From NCBI RefSeq assembly GCF_963678635.1, contig NC_087066.1:66971477-67035476 (forward strand): a stretch of DNA of 64,000 bases, given 5' to 3'. The notes under the pieces are model-generated. The model saw nothing but the letters and a program-made list of their open reading frames with translations, was not told the origin of the DNA and did not search any database. Positions 1-9,203 of the stretch are shown here, piece by piece (within the stretch, counting starts at the first letter, position 1; every line of letters begins with the position of its first letter). A program made the translations under genes and the position numbers. This DNA comes from Symsagittifera roscoffensis (Eukaryota > Xenacoelomorpha > Acoela > Convolutidae).

Positions 1-15
1 AAACTTGGAAATATA

Positions 16-510
16 CTAACTTTCTATCTGTGTTTTTTTTGTGATGTTTAGTCGGAGTAACTCGTTTTTACAATCTTCGGGATTGAGATGTAAAAGTCGT
101 TCTATATTACTCTGGTAGAATGATTCATGGTCAAGTCGGTTTTTATTTCCGTTTGAGACTTGTGAACAATGTACTTTCTTTTCAGAAAATGTTGCTGTGA
201 ATTTGTATCCTATAACTGTAGTTGCTCGGGCTTTTGAATAGAGTGTCGCTATTACATTTGTTGTTTCTATGGCTTGTGGTTCTGTTTCGCATTGTGATAC
301 TTGATTTATTGCATATTTGTGTAATGTTTTTTGTTCGTTTTCTTCACAATCGTAATGTGTTACTAATAAATCTTGTGGTCCTGTGCGGGGGAAGGGTTTA
401 TGTTTTGATTTGAGGTTATCAGAAAAAGGAGTTGGAGAAAAATTAAAATTTTTAGAATATACATGTGTATGACAATCCTGAGTATGGGTTATAAAATGTG
501 ATGTAACCAA
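16..510 (-). CDS. Unknown Cys-containing ORF at the env position of element A
   Basis: A 164-codon frame follows the long Met-less frame (452-1594) in a different register and overlaps it by about 59 bases. It opens with TTG at 510, and an in-frame TAA lies about ten codons upstream, so that is probably not a true start. The protein may be reached by frameshift or splicing, or a mutation may have split one gene in two. It carries five scattered cysteines (in DCHT, YDCEE, QCET, HCSQ, EDCKN) and no membrane segment. I do not recognise the family. Its place after pol is where env-type genes sit in errantivirus-like elements, but no fusion peptide, furin site or anchor is visible here, and the element runs off the left edge. 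An env-type role is inference only. Confidence 0.35.
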   Translation of the reverse strand: MVTSHFITHTQDCHTHVYSKNFNFSPTPFSDNLKSKHKPFPRTGPQDLLVTHYDCEENEQKTLHKYAINQVSQCETEPQAIETTNVIATLYSKARATTVIGYKFTATFSEKKVHCSQVSNGNKNRLDHESFYQSNIERLLHLNPEDCKNELLRLNITKKTQIES

Positions 511-1594
511 TTGTCTTTTTGGTATATCTGTCGTATTTGTATATTACTTCAGTTGTTATAAATGGTGGTGGTAGGGATTGAGCTGTTATATTTGGTGGAT
601 TTAATGGATAGGGATGTTGAGTAATGTTGTTTAATTTAACCGTGATTTCAAATTTTAATTGTAGACTATTCTGTTGGAGTATTTGGATGTTATGAGCACG
701 AATGTCTTCGTGAATGTCTTGTCTATATTGTAGTCTATTTAGTTCCCAAATGTGGATTCGGTTACTTTCTAGGTGTTGTCCAAATAATGGTGGAGGTGCT
801 GTGAATGTATTCCAGTCTAGTCTTAAAGGAATATTTGTTGATAATTGTTCTCGATATCTAGCGTCGAGGTTATTTCGGAAATTTAAGTTAAAAGGTGGTG
901 GTGAAATCTGGGTTATTGATGGTGTTGATGGTAGTGATAATGTTTCTGGTAGTGATGAGGATGTTGTTGTATCCGTAGAAATATCTATTGGATCATTGAC
1001 TAAATTTAGTTCACCTTGTGTAAATGAATGTGTTGTCCAATATGGTAGTCGTGATGCCTGGTTTGGGGGGTTAAAGGGATTTTTACGTATTTGTTCAGAT
1101 GTTGGTGTTGAACCTAAGTAATCTGATGGTAGGCTTGAGGTGCTACGTTGTGAAAGAAGCGTAGGGGTTTCTGGTAATATACCAATGGGGTTTTCTGGAG
1201 TGTTTTGTGATGGGGATTGAGGTATATCAAAATGAACTCGGGGAGTTTGAAAATTTCTGTTTCGTCGAGGATGTATAATTTGTCTATTTATTTCGACTGT
1301 ATTTTGGTTTTGACTAGGATTTCTTATTCTACTTAATTCTTGTGGTAGTGTTGGGTATAAGTTATATGTTGGTTCGCTTAGAGGTGCTTGTCGTTGAACT
1401 GGTTCTAGTGGTTCTGATAAGCGAGCGTGTCGTTCTTCAAAGGTATATGGGTTATCTTGAAAGGAAATTCGCGTAGATGTTTGAGGATTTTGGGTAGTTA
1501 AAGGTGTTGTTGGGTTATCTTGGGATGATGTCGGTGAAGACTGACTATGTGACTGTTGGGTAGCAATTTTTGATAGCTTTTTTGGTCTATTCTT
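452..1594 (-). CDS. Long Met-less open frame, element A third region
   Basis: I read this stretch codon by codon and found 380 sense codons without a stop or an ATG, from directly after the TAA at 1595-1597 to the TAA at 452-454. It is in frame with the small hydrophobic ORF at 1595-1783, so the two are separated only by that TAA. The first two thirds are rich in Ser, Thr, Pro, Gln and Asn and look disordered. The last third is more globular, with Leu/Gln/Ile-rich helical stretches. I do not recognise a family. Possible explanations are readthrough of the TAA, a spliced subgenomic message, or a mutated sense codon. A 380-codon frame surviving in AT-rich DNA argues that it was coding. Confidence 0.5.
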   Translation of the reverse strand, partial: KNRPKKLSKIATQQSHSQSSPTSSQDNPTTPLTTQNPQTSTRISFQDNPYTFEERHARLSEPLEPVQRQAPLSEPTYNLYPTLPQELSRIRNPSQNQNTVEINRQIIHPRRNRNFQTPRVHFDIPQSPSQNTPENPIGILPETPTLLSQRSTSSLPSDYLGSTPTSEQIRKNPFNPPNQASRLPYWTTHSFTQGELNLVNDPIDISTDTTTSSSLPETLSLPSTPSITQISPPPFNLNFRNNLDARYREQLSTNIPLRLDWNTFTAPPPLFGQHLESNRIHIWELNRLQYRQDIHEDIRAHNIQILQQNSLQLKFEITVKLNNITQHPYPLNPPNITAQSLPPPFITTEVIYKYDRYTKKTIGYITFYNPYSGLSYTCIF

Positions 1595-1783
1595 TTAGTG
1601 AAAAAGTTTATGTTTATTATAGTATTCTTCTAAAAAACGAATTAGGAGAATTGTTGCTAGGGCGAATGTGATGATTGCTTTTTTTATACATTTGCATATT
1701 GTCAAGATGAGGGATGAGAGAAATGTTATAAAAATTACAAATAGTAAAAAAATATCGGTTCTACTAAAAATGGTTCGTATCAT
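1595..1783 (-). CDS. Small hydrophobic ORF (62 aa), element A
   Basis: The ORF starts with ATG directly after the stop of the preceding ORF (TAAATG arrangement) and ends at a TAA that is in frame with the next long frame. Residues about 11-30 (FLLFVIFITFLSSLILTI) and 37-50 (ITFALATILLIRFL) look like membrane segments, separated by a short basic stretch with one Cys. It may be the signal/anchor part of a larger env-type product made by reading through the TAA. No family is recognised. Confidence 0.4.
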   Translation of the reverse strand: MIRTIFSRTDIFLLFVIFITFLSSLILTICKCIKKAIITFALATILLIRFLEEYYNKHKLFH

Positions 1784-2011
1784 TTAGATAAGTTTTTGTG
1801 AATCGTACCTGTGGATATAGTCAATAGCTTTTGAAAGTTGGAGGTATAGTTCAAATAGGGAATAGAAAATTAAAAAAATATTGCAAAAAGTGATTAAGAT
1901 TATTACAAAAGATTCAATGATATCAAAAAGAAATATTATAAAAGTTTTAAGTATCGTAAAAAATTGTTTGAGGTTTGTGATAATTATAGTGACTGATTGA
2001 GAGAAGAGCAT
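1784..2011 (-). CDS. Small hydrophobic ORF (75 aa), element A
   Basis: The ATG at 2011 opens a 75-codon frame rich in Ile, Phe and Leu. A continuous hydrophobic run over roughly residues 19-55 is long enough for two membrane helices. The tail (SKAIDYIHRYDSQ) is polar. The stop touches the ATG of the next small ORF, as in a compact polycistronic arrangement. Together the two small ORFs would give three or four membrane passes ahead of the long frame at 452-1594. I see no homology I can name. The AT-rich composition favours Ile/Phe codons, so some of the hydrophobicity could be compositional. Confidence 0.3.
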   Translation of the reverse strand: MLFSQSVTIIITNLKQFFTILKTFIIFLFDIIESFVIILITFCNIFLIFYSLFELYLQLSKAIDYIHRYDSQKLI

Positions 2012-2602
2012 TTACGAAATGACTTCTTGATCGAATATTTTTTGTTGTTTGGGGCAATTTTCAAGTGTGGTCGGATTATTTATTGGTTTTTTGACAAGTG
2101 GGTTGAGTTTTGGAAAAATTGTTGGGGGCAATTTTTATGGTGATCGGGAGGTCTTCTTTGTCTTTATTTTCATTTGTCAAATGATCTGGGGTATTTTTGA
2201 GATTTTTATACTTTAGGCTAATTAAAATGGTCGTTCTTTTACTTTAGGCTAATTTAACATATTTTTTTGGGGGGTATTTGAGGGCTGAGTTGGGGAAATA
2301 TTGTTGATCTTTGGTTTATTAGATAAGGGAGGGTTATGATATTATGGTGATATTTATTTTAGTTGTCAAGTTGGAGTGGTTTGATTATTTTTGACCTGGA
2401 GGTCGTAAAGTTATAGTTATAGATATGCCTGGAGTTTAATATCGTTCGTCTAGTTGGTTTGTGTTAGAGTTAGAGAAGGTGACGGATTGGATGAATCCTA
2501 TTGGCTAATTATGAACTAGAATCGCTGCGTGTTTGTCAGCATGTTATTTTGAAAAATGAAAATTCAAAATGTTTCAAAGGTCTAAGATTGTGAAATACAA
2601 AA
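2012..2602 (-). other. Spacer between pol and the post-pol ORFs of element A
   Basis: About 590 bases hold no convincing frame. A short direct repeat, ACTTTAGGCTAATT, occurs twice near 2211 and 2239 on the + strand. A GGGGCAATTTTTAT motif near 2126 recurs near 11,029 in the 5' leader of the same element. Such a spacer could carry signals for a spliced env-type message, but I cannot identify splice sites with confidence. Confidence 0.3.
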
Positions 2603-5600
2603 TTAAAGTTGTTTTTGGAATTCGACTTTCTTTAATATTTTAGATTGTGGGATGAATAATTTATAATTTTTACGTGGTTGATTTCTAAGTCGTGAAGACT
2701 CTCTATGTTCTGATTTGTCGATTTGTTCTTGGGGTATTATTTGTTCTGTCATTTTTCTATTTTTTCTTTCTTTTTGAGATGTATTTTGATCTAGATTTTT
2801 TGTATTGTTTTTTGTGGTGGTTGATTTTGTTATTTGGTTTTCGAGGTGAAAATCTTTTTGTTCCTTTGTTGTATTTTCCGTATGTGGGTCATTTTGAATA
2901 ACTTGTAAACCTGTAAAAGAATATAATTGAGTTAGTTCGCGGAGTGCGTATTCTTTTGGATAATAAGGTAATAGGTTATTTCGGTGTTGAACGATTTCTT
3001 TTTTGTCTGAGTCGGTGATTTTATATGTGACATCAGTGGGTTTTGCAATTATTTGGTATGGTCCTTTACAAAGGGGTTGTAATTTTTTTGAAATTCCTTT
3101 TTGAGTATTAAAATTGGGTATTAAAACAAATGTTCCAATTTTTAAATCGGAGGCTGGTGTAAAGCGTGAATTTATTTGTTCATTAATGTTTTGCTTTTGT
3201 AACAACTTTTTTGTTACTTTTTGGTAAATTTCATTGTGTTTTCTATCTCTGTTTAAAATCCATTCGGTGTGTGTACCGGAGGCTAATTTAAGAATTTGTG
3301 GGTGATGAAAATGATCTTCATCGTGTGTGTGTAAAGGTAGGTTATAACAAATTGAGTCTTTATTCGGTTGGCAATGACTTTGTGCATTTTTATGAGAGTT
3401 TGCTGTAAACAGTATTGGTTTGCGTGGCTTTTGGTTAAAAACCATTTCATATGGTGACATTCCTAGAGTTGTCGTAATTTGTGAATTATATGCTAAGGGA
3501 AATAATTTTACATCTGCTGACCATTCGGTGTATTTTGTATCATTTCCATTGATGATACATCTGAGATATTCTTGTAATGAACGGTTCATACCTTCGACTA
3601 AGCCGTTTGTCCAAGGTGCGTGAGATGTTCGTGGTTTGTGTTTGATGTTATATAGATGACATAGTGTGATGATTTCATTATTTATGATTTCTGTACCGTT
3701 GTCTGTAACTAAAATTTCTGGTAGTCCGAATTTGGCTATCCAGTGTTCATAGAGTGTTGTGTAAGCGTAATAAGCGTTACACTGTGGTACTGGGTTAAGT
3801 GCTACATAATGTGTAAACGCGTCAACAATTACCATAATGTAGGAGTTTCCTTCGGATGAGGGTGAAATTGGTCCTTTTGTATCAATGGAGATACGGTGGT
3901 TAAAGTACAAACTTTGTCCTTTAAAGTCTTGTTTTTGTGCTATTTGTTTTTGATTTGGATAAGGTTTATTTAGTTGACATACTATACAATCATTGCATAG
4001 TACTTTTATCCAAAATGGTGCATTTGGGAAATAAAAGTTTTGTATGAAATTTGAATATGTTTTCTCTGATCCAGAGTGTCCTTTAATATTTTGTGTATGT
4101 GAAATAATAAAAGCTATGAGAATCATACTTAGAGGGAGACAGGGAACTGTAGATTCATTTAATTTGTATTCTAGAAGGTCTGTGTTTTCGTTAATTGTTG
4201 TATTATTGAATTTTCGAAAATATCGGAGGAGTGTTTTATTTCCTAAATTAGTTGTATCTGCCTTGACGGGTTTAGTTTTATATTTGTGCCATGATTTTAG
4301 TTGTCTAATTACTGGGTCAAGATTTTGGTATTGTTTCAATGTTGAAATTGTAATTGTTTTTGTTGGGGGGAGAAAAATGTTTCCTATTTCTAATTTAGAT
4401 AAAGGGATTGTATCAAGTGGGTCATGAAGGTCAAATATTTGATTTATTGTGTATTTTGAATCGTTTGTTTGTGGTCCTGATAAATTTATTTTATCAGTTA
4501 GGTTTTCTTTTTCAATTAGTGGAAAAAGGTCTTTTTTATGCGAGTGTTGTTTTACTCTTTTTTGTTGGGTGTTATTTTTAATCCATTGTGAATATGGGAT
4601 TGGTTTAAAAGTTGATGTTCCAAGTAGGTCAACTTCATAGTGATTATTTTGACAATCTAAATAAAGTGGGAAGTGTTGTAGATTGTTTATCTGTGATTGT
4701 TCAACATCAGTTTTTACTGCATATTTGCATTCTAGTCGGGGTGATGTTTCGTTTTTTGCAAGGTAGAATTTTATATTTTTGGGTATTTCAACTGTGGTTT
4801 TACGTGTAAGTAATTCCGGTGGCGTATTTCGACTTAATGTGTCTGGTAATGCAAGATTCTTTCCTGCTGTCCAAACTATATGTAAGTTTGGGAACTTCAT
4901 TAGAATTAGTTGAAATCTATAAACTCGGTGATTTGGATTAGATTTTTGTGTAAAGAGAAAAATGATTGGTTTGTGATCTGTGAATAGAACTGTTGGATGT
5001 TTTGATCCAAGTATCAGAAATTCATATTCTGTAAGTGTATAGATTATGGCTGTACATTCTCTCATTAGGGTTGAGAGTCTTAGCTCTGCTTGAATGAATA
5101 ATCGAGAGTTTGCTGATATAAGGTTCATTTTGCTTGTACCATTATGTGATTGTAATAACGCTGCGCCGATGCCAAAGTTCGAAGCATCGCACATTGCATA
5201 AAATGGTTGATTTGAATCTGGAATTGTGTTTGAAATTTGTTCAGTTAGAAGTTTTTTAATTTCTTCAAATCGTGCTTGATGTTCTGTGTTCCATTCAAAA
5301 TTATTTTGTTGTCTAAGTATATTATAAAATGGTCTTAGGTATAATTGCATTTTATAGACATATTTACTTAAAAAATTCAACATTCCAAGGAATTCTTGGA
5401 TTTTCTTTTTGTTTGTTGGTGGTTGGAGTTTTTGAATAGCATCAATGCGTGATTTTAATGGGGTGATTGTTTTTCTTTCTATATTATGTCCTAAGAATTT
5501 TACTCTTGTCAAAAAGAAGTGTGATTTATCGGGGGCGGCCTTCAGATTTTCGTTCTGAAGTATTTGGTGATATTGTTCTAAAACATTGAACATTTCTTCT

Positions 5601-8320
5601 TTAGTCTGTGATTGCATAAAAACATCGTCTAAATAGGTGATTGCGTTTTTCTTGAGTATTAGTGGTCGAAAAATTTTGCTCATAAAAGCTGAAAATGCTG
5701 CTGGTCCTATGGATATTCCATAGAATAAGCGGTTGAATTCATACTGTTGGTTTCCAATAACAAATTGTGTTAAACGTCGCGATTGTTCATCTAATGGCAT
5801 TTGATTGTATGCACTATTCATATCTGCGGTTGTAAAGTATTTTCCGTTTATTTTTGTTAAAATATTTTGTATTGGTTCAATAGGCCAATTACACTTTGAT
5901 TCATCTATGAGTGAGTTGAGGTATCTAGCGTCGAGAACGATTTTTAATGATTCTCCTTTGGCTAGAATGATAACAGGGTTGATAAATGTGTTACCTTTTG
6001 GTTGTTCTTCTTTATTTACTGTTGAGATTATATTGTATTGTTCTAAAATATCAAGTAATCTGTTCACTTTATCGTGTAAATGAATTGGTATTTTACTTGC
6101 TCTTTGTTTTTTGAAAACTGCGTCTGGTTTTAATGGGAGATGTAGTGATGAGCTGATTTTGCCAACATCAAATTTGGATGTTGCATAGACTGATGAATAT
6201 TTAATTAGCTGTTTGGCTAATTTTTCAAATTCGTCTTGTGTTATTTGTGAATGTTGGAAATTAAACATTGTTAAAAATTTCTGTTGATTCTCTGTGTAGT
6301 TATTTATGTTGAATGTCGGTTTGAAATATGGGGTTTTTGTGAAATAATCCGTATTTCTTTTTTCGTTACTTATTATATTATTTATGGATAATTCTTCATT
6401 AAGAATTGTGGATTGACAAATATCTAATAATTGGAGTATATTATTTACGCGATATGCTTTTTCGTATATTGGTGATATTGTAGCGTTGGTTTCGCAATAG
6501 CCTAAAAGTCCTAAAGGTAGTGTTACTTGATAGGGTGTATTGTTGTATACATGTAGAGAAATAATATCTGAATTCGAGTTTTTCAAATATTTTATGGATG
6601 AAATTGTGATTTTGAAAAACTTATGGATAGGTTTGAATTCAAAATCTGACATATAGAGTTGTTGTTTGTTTTGTTTTTTATCATATTGGTGAACTTGTTT
6701 TATTGAAAAATTATATATGTTTCCTGATAGTGGTTTCAGGTGTTTTCTTTGTTGGTTATATATTAGATAAAATTTTGAAAAGAATGGTGGTTGTTTGTTT
6801 AATCTTTGAAAAAATGTTAGGGATGTATCTTTTGTTTTTGTGTATTTATCTTTGATTAGTATTTTACTGTTTAATATGTTGATGTTTGGTATATAGTTAG
6901 AGATAAATGGTATTCCAATGATATTGTGTTTAATATCAGTGATATGGAATATTTGTTTAAATGGTTTAGTTAAAATTTTATTTTGCTCCATTGTTCTTGT
7001 GGGGAGAAGAAATAATTGAATTTTTCCATAGTTTACCAATGTTGATCCTTGTGCTGTTGCTAGTTTACTGGAGGTTTCAAGAGGTGTTAGCTTTGGATGT
7101 AAGGTTTTTATTTCATTCCATGTGGGAATGTTTATTATATTTGATTCTGCTCCTGAATCAATTAGAAAATCAGTTTCAAGATCTGGTGGTTGAAATTCTT
7201 TGCTTCTTGGACTTTCTAAAAGAAATGGTATTGTCCAAATTTTTTCTTTGGGTTGTTCTTTTTGTATGTTTTGATAGATGTGATTTGTATTCAAGCATTT
7301 TGTTTTGTCATTCTCATTGGGTTGATTTGTGGTGTTAATTTCATTAGTTTTTTGCGTCGTCGGTGTGGAATGGATGGGTTCAATATAATAATTGTGAAGG
7401 AGTTCTGATTGATTTTCATATATGTGTGATGAAAATGGTTGTTCATATATAATAGGTTCATAGTCATTTTCGACTGCTATCATATTGATGGAGATAGTGT
7501 TTTCTGTTTCACTTTCTGAGTCTGATGATTCACAGTTTATTTGATTGAGTTGTAACATATCATTTACTGTGTCGTCAATACCTGGAGGGTCTGATGTTGT
7601 TTCTGGATTTGATTGTACTTGATTTATATTCCTTTGATGTTTGGGTGTACTACTTCTATGGCGATTATTAGAATTATTATAATGGTTATTATTCCTGTGT
7701 GGTGATTGGGAATAATTTCTATAACGATTATTATAACTTGAATGTCGATTTTGTGAATTATTTCGTGATCTGTTTTGGTAATTATTGTTTGGTCTGTTAT
7801 AGTTCGATCTATTATATGAGTTATTCCTTGATCGATTATTCGGGTAATTCTGGTTTCGGTTGTTTGAATAACTTCTATTCCGATTATTGGAGTAGTTTCT
7901 ATTCCTATTGTATGATGAATTTCGTGATTGATTGTTTGGATAGTAATTATTTCTTGATTGGGAATTAGATCTAGGAACAAATCGTGTTGTATTTGAATTT
8001 GATCTGGAGTAGTTATTTCGACTATTTGGTCTATTGTAGTGATTTTGTGATGAATTTTGCGTATTTCTTCGTTCTGGTGATCTTCCTCTATAACTTGAGT
8101 TATATGGTGATTGATTTCTGGTATAAATTGTATTGTTCGGGAGTGGTTTTCCTGAACTGTTGTTGCTGTACACTGTTTTGTTCGGTAGATTTTGATCTTT
8201 TTTCATGTATTGATAGAATGATTTATTTGGTTCTTTATATTTTTGAGGTTTATTTTGATTGTCTTGCTGTTTTTGTCTACATTCAGAAATACTATGTCCG
8301 TATCGTCGGCAATAATTACA
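2603..8320 (-). CDS. pol: Element A Pol polyprotein (Ty3/gypsy type): PR-RT-RNase H-IN
   Basis: This is one uninterrupted frame. The 1867-aa part starts at ATG 8206. Upstream of it, in the same frame and directly after the gag TAA, lies a zinc knuckle CNYC-x4-H-x4-C (about 8279-8320). Numbering from Met 8206: residues 30-195 are a low-complexity Arg/Asn/Ser/Tyr-rich, probably RNA-binding segment. An aspartic protease motif (LIDSGAES) is at about 348-355. RT follows with TADMNSAY (about 793-800) and the YLDD box (858-861). RNase H has CDAS at about 1006 and TDHKP near 1076. Integrase has an HHCC finger (His 1370 and 1377, Cys 1404 and 1407) and catalytic Asp 1442, Asp 1502, Glu 1538, spaced D-x35-E. 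PR, RT, RH, IN is the Ty3/gypsy order. All key catalytic residues are present, so this copy is young. The long basic N-terminus is unusual. Confidence 0.95.
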   Translation of the reverse strand, partial: CNYCRRYGHSISECRQKQQDNQNKPQKYKEPNKSFYQYMKKDQNLPNKTVYSNNSSGKPLPNNTIYTRNQSPYNSSYRGRSPERRNTQNSSQNHYNRPNSRNNYSRSNSNTTRFVPRSNSQSRNNYYPNNQSRNSSYNRNRNYSNNRNRSYSNNRNQNYPNNRSRNNSYNRSNYNRPNNNYQNRSRNNSQNRHSSYNNRYRNYSQSPHRNNNHYNNSNNRHRSSTPKHQRNINQVQSNPETTSDPPGIDDTVNDMLQLNQINCESSDSESETENTISINMIAVENDYEPIIYEQPFSSHIYENQSELLHNYYIEPIHSTPTTQKTNEINTTNQPNENDKTKCLNTNHIYQNIQKEQPKEKIWTIPFLLESPRSKEFQPPDLETDFLIDSGAESNIINIPTWNEIKTLHPKLTPLETSSKLATAQGSTLVNYGKIQLFLLPTRTMEQNKILTKPFKQIFHITDIKHNIIGIPFISNYIPNINILNSKILIKDKYTKTKDTSLTFFQRLNKQPPFFSKFYLIYNQQRKHLKPLSGNIYNFSIKQVHQYDKKQNKQQLYMSDFEFKPIHKFFKITISSIKYLKNSNSDIISLHVYNNTPYQVTLPLGLLGYCETNATISPIYEKAYRVNNILQLLDICQSTILNEELSINNIISNEKRNTDYFTKTPYFKPTFNINNYTENQQKFLTMFNFQHSQITQDEFEKLAKQLIKYSSVYATSKFDVGKISSSLHLPLKPDAVFKKQRASKIPIHLHDKVNRLLDILEQYNIISTVNKEEQPKGNTFINPVIILAKGESLKIVLDARYLNSLIDESKCNWPIEPIQNILTKINGKYFTTADMNSAYNQMPLDEQSRRLTQFVIGNQQYEFNRLFYGISIGPAAFSAFMSKIFRPLILKKNAITYLDDVFMQSQTKEEMFNVLEQYHQILQNENLKAAPDKSHFFLTRVKFLGHNIERKTITPLKSRIDAIQKLQPPTNKKKIQEFLGMLNFLSKYVYKMQLYLRPFYNILRQQNNFEWNTEHQARFEEIKKLLTEQISNTIPDSNQPFYAMCDASNFGIGAALLQSHNGTSKMNLISANSRLFIQAELRLSTLMRECTAIIYTLTEYEFLILGSKHPTVLFTDHKPIIFLFTQKSNPNHRVYRFQLILMKFPNLHIVWTAGKNLALPDTLSRNTPPELLTRKTTVEIPKNIKFYLAKNETSPRLECKYAVKTDVEQSQINNLQHFPLYLDCQNNHYEVDLLGTSTFKPIPYSQWIKNNTQQKRVKQHSHKKDLFPLIEKENLTDKINLSGPQTNDSKYTINQIFDLHDPLDTIPLSKLEIGNIFLPPTKTITISTLKQYQNLDPVIRQLKSWHKYKTKPVKADTTNLGNKTLLRYFRKFNNTTINENTDLLEYKLNESTVPCLPLSMILIAFIISHTQNIKGHSGSEKTYSNFIQNFYFPNAPFWIKVLCNDCIVCQLNKPYPNQKQIAQKQDFKGQSLYFNHRISIDTKGPISPSSEGNSYIMVIVDAFTHYVALNPVPQCNAYYAYTTLYEHWIAKFGLPEILVTDNGTEIINNEIITLCHLYNIKHKPRTSHAPWTNGLVEGMNRSLQEYLRCIINGNDTKYTEWSADVKLFPLAYNSQITTTLGMSPYEMVFNQKPRKPILFTANSHKNAQSHCQPNKDSICYNLPLHTHDEDHFHHPQILKLASGTHTEWILNRDRKHNEIYQKVTKKLLQKQNINEQINSRFTPASDLKIGTFVLIPNFNTQKGISKKLQPLCKGPYQIIAKPTDVTYKITDSDKKEIVQHRNNLLPYYPKEYALRELTQLYSFTGLQVIQNDPHTENTTKEQKDFHLENQITKSTTTKNNTKNLDQNTSQKERKNRKMTEQIIPQEQIDKSEHRESSRLRNQPRKNYKLFIPQSKILKKVEFQKQL

Positions 8321-8792
8321 TTAATTTTTGAAAGATGGTTTGCCTTTAAAGTTTGGGTGTTTTTCGTAAATATTGAGTATTTCAGTGATTTTTTCAACGA
8401 GGTCTATATCTGATTCCTGTATATTGTTGATACTTGTGGTATTTGTTTCGATTCGGTTAACATATTGTAATTTCAGATTTTCTGTTTCTTCGAGTTTCAT
8501 TGTGATTTCTGCTTGTTCTAGTTTGTCTACTAGTTTTCGAAAATCTAAATCGGGTTCTCGAATTGAAGAAGGATGGGATGCTCTCTTTTTTATTGCTATT
8601 TTTCTTAATTGCGGTGTTAAGGTCATCATTAAGATTTCTGTCATCTTTGTGTTTTTATAGTCGTGTGTATTTAATGAATATGCTTTTCGAACTAGTGTTT
8701 CGATGCGTACTGCTAATTGCTTGACGGTTTCATTTGGTAATCTGCGAATTTCATTACATAAAACTCTTTGTTGTTGTTTGTTTCTTTCGGAG
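8321..8792 (-). CDS. gag: Element A Gag, C-terminal part (after the frameshift)
   Basis: This frame continues the capsid-like sequence of the preceding segment after a one-base shift at the TTTT run near 8795. It is in the same frame as pol and is closed by a single TAA at 8321-8323, immediately before the zinc knuckle. Visible features are a charged helical segment (RRLPNETVKQLAVRIETLV) typical of gag capsid C-termini, then a coiled-coil-like stretch rich in Glu/Leu. Because gag and pol share a frame here, Gag-Pol could be made by readthrough of one TAA, as in retroviruses that use stop-codon suppression, or the TAA could be a mutation of a sense codon. I cannot decide between these without other copies. 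Confidence 0.75.
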
Positions 8793-9203
8793 TCAAAACA
8801 TTTTTGAAAATTCTTGTGTAAACCTTTTCCAATTTGATTTTATTTCTATAGGCAATACTGAAAACCATTTTTGGGCTGCGCCGTCTAAAGTTGTTTGTAT
8901 CAACGCTGTGCGTCGATGTATCCAGTTTTGATGTAGTGGCGTATTAATTGGTTCAGGTCCTACATTTAAAATCAAATTTGCTGTTACTGCATTTAAATAG
9001 TCTTCTACAGAATATTCAGGGTCTGTTCCTATGAATACCATTAAAGGTTTATTTGATGTTATTGATGATCCACCCATAAGGTATGGATTCATTGTCATTT
9101 GTAATGATTCTGCTGCATTTGGCATTTGAGAAAAATTTGAAAGTTGATTTCTTGTTATTTCGTGTTGTTGAAGATAATATGGGAGTGGTATTTCATTTTG
9201 CAT
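8793..9203 (-). CDS. gag: Element A Gag, N-terminal part
   Basis: ATG at 9203 opens 136 codons with the retrotransposon-gag signature. A segment around VFIGTDPEYSVEDYLNAV is followed by a region ending in GAAQKWFSVLP and FTQEFSKMF, the usual helices of the Ty3/gypsy gag core. It stops at TGA 8793-8795 inside a TTTT run. Skipping one T continues directly into the next segment, so either this copy carries a one-base insertion or a +1 shift is used. The ATG overlaps the end of the upstream ORF by 11 bases. Confidence 0.8.
   Translation of the reverse strand: MQNEIPLPYYLQQHEITRNQLSNFSQMPNAAESLQMTMNPYLMGGSSITSNKPLMVFIGTDPEYSVEDYLNAVTANLILNVGPEPINTPLHQNWIHRRTALIQTTLDGAAQKWFSVLPIEIKSNWKRFTQEFSKMF

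Noticed and set aside
222-8331. Plus-strand open frames across the element A region (for example 714-1121, 4044-4427, 6991-7338)
   Set aside because: They are antisense to an intact pol or post-pol frame, hydrophobic by composition and without recognisable domains.
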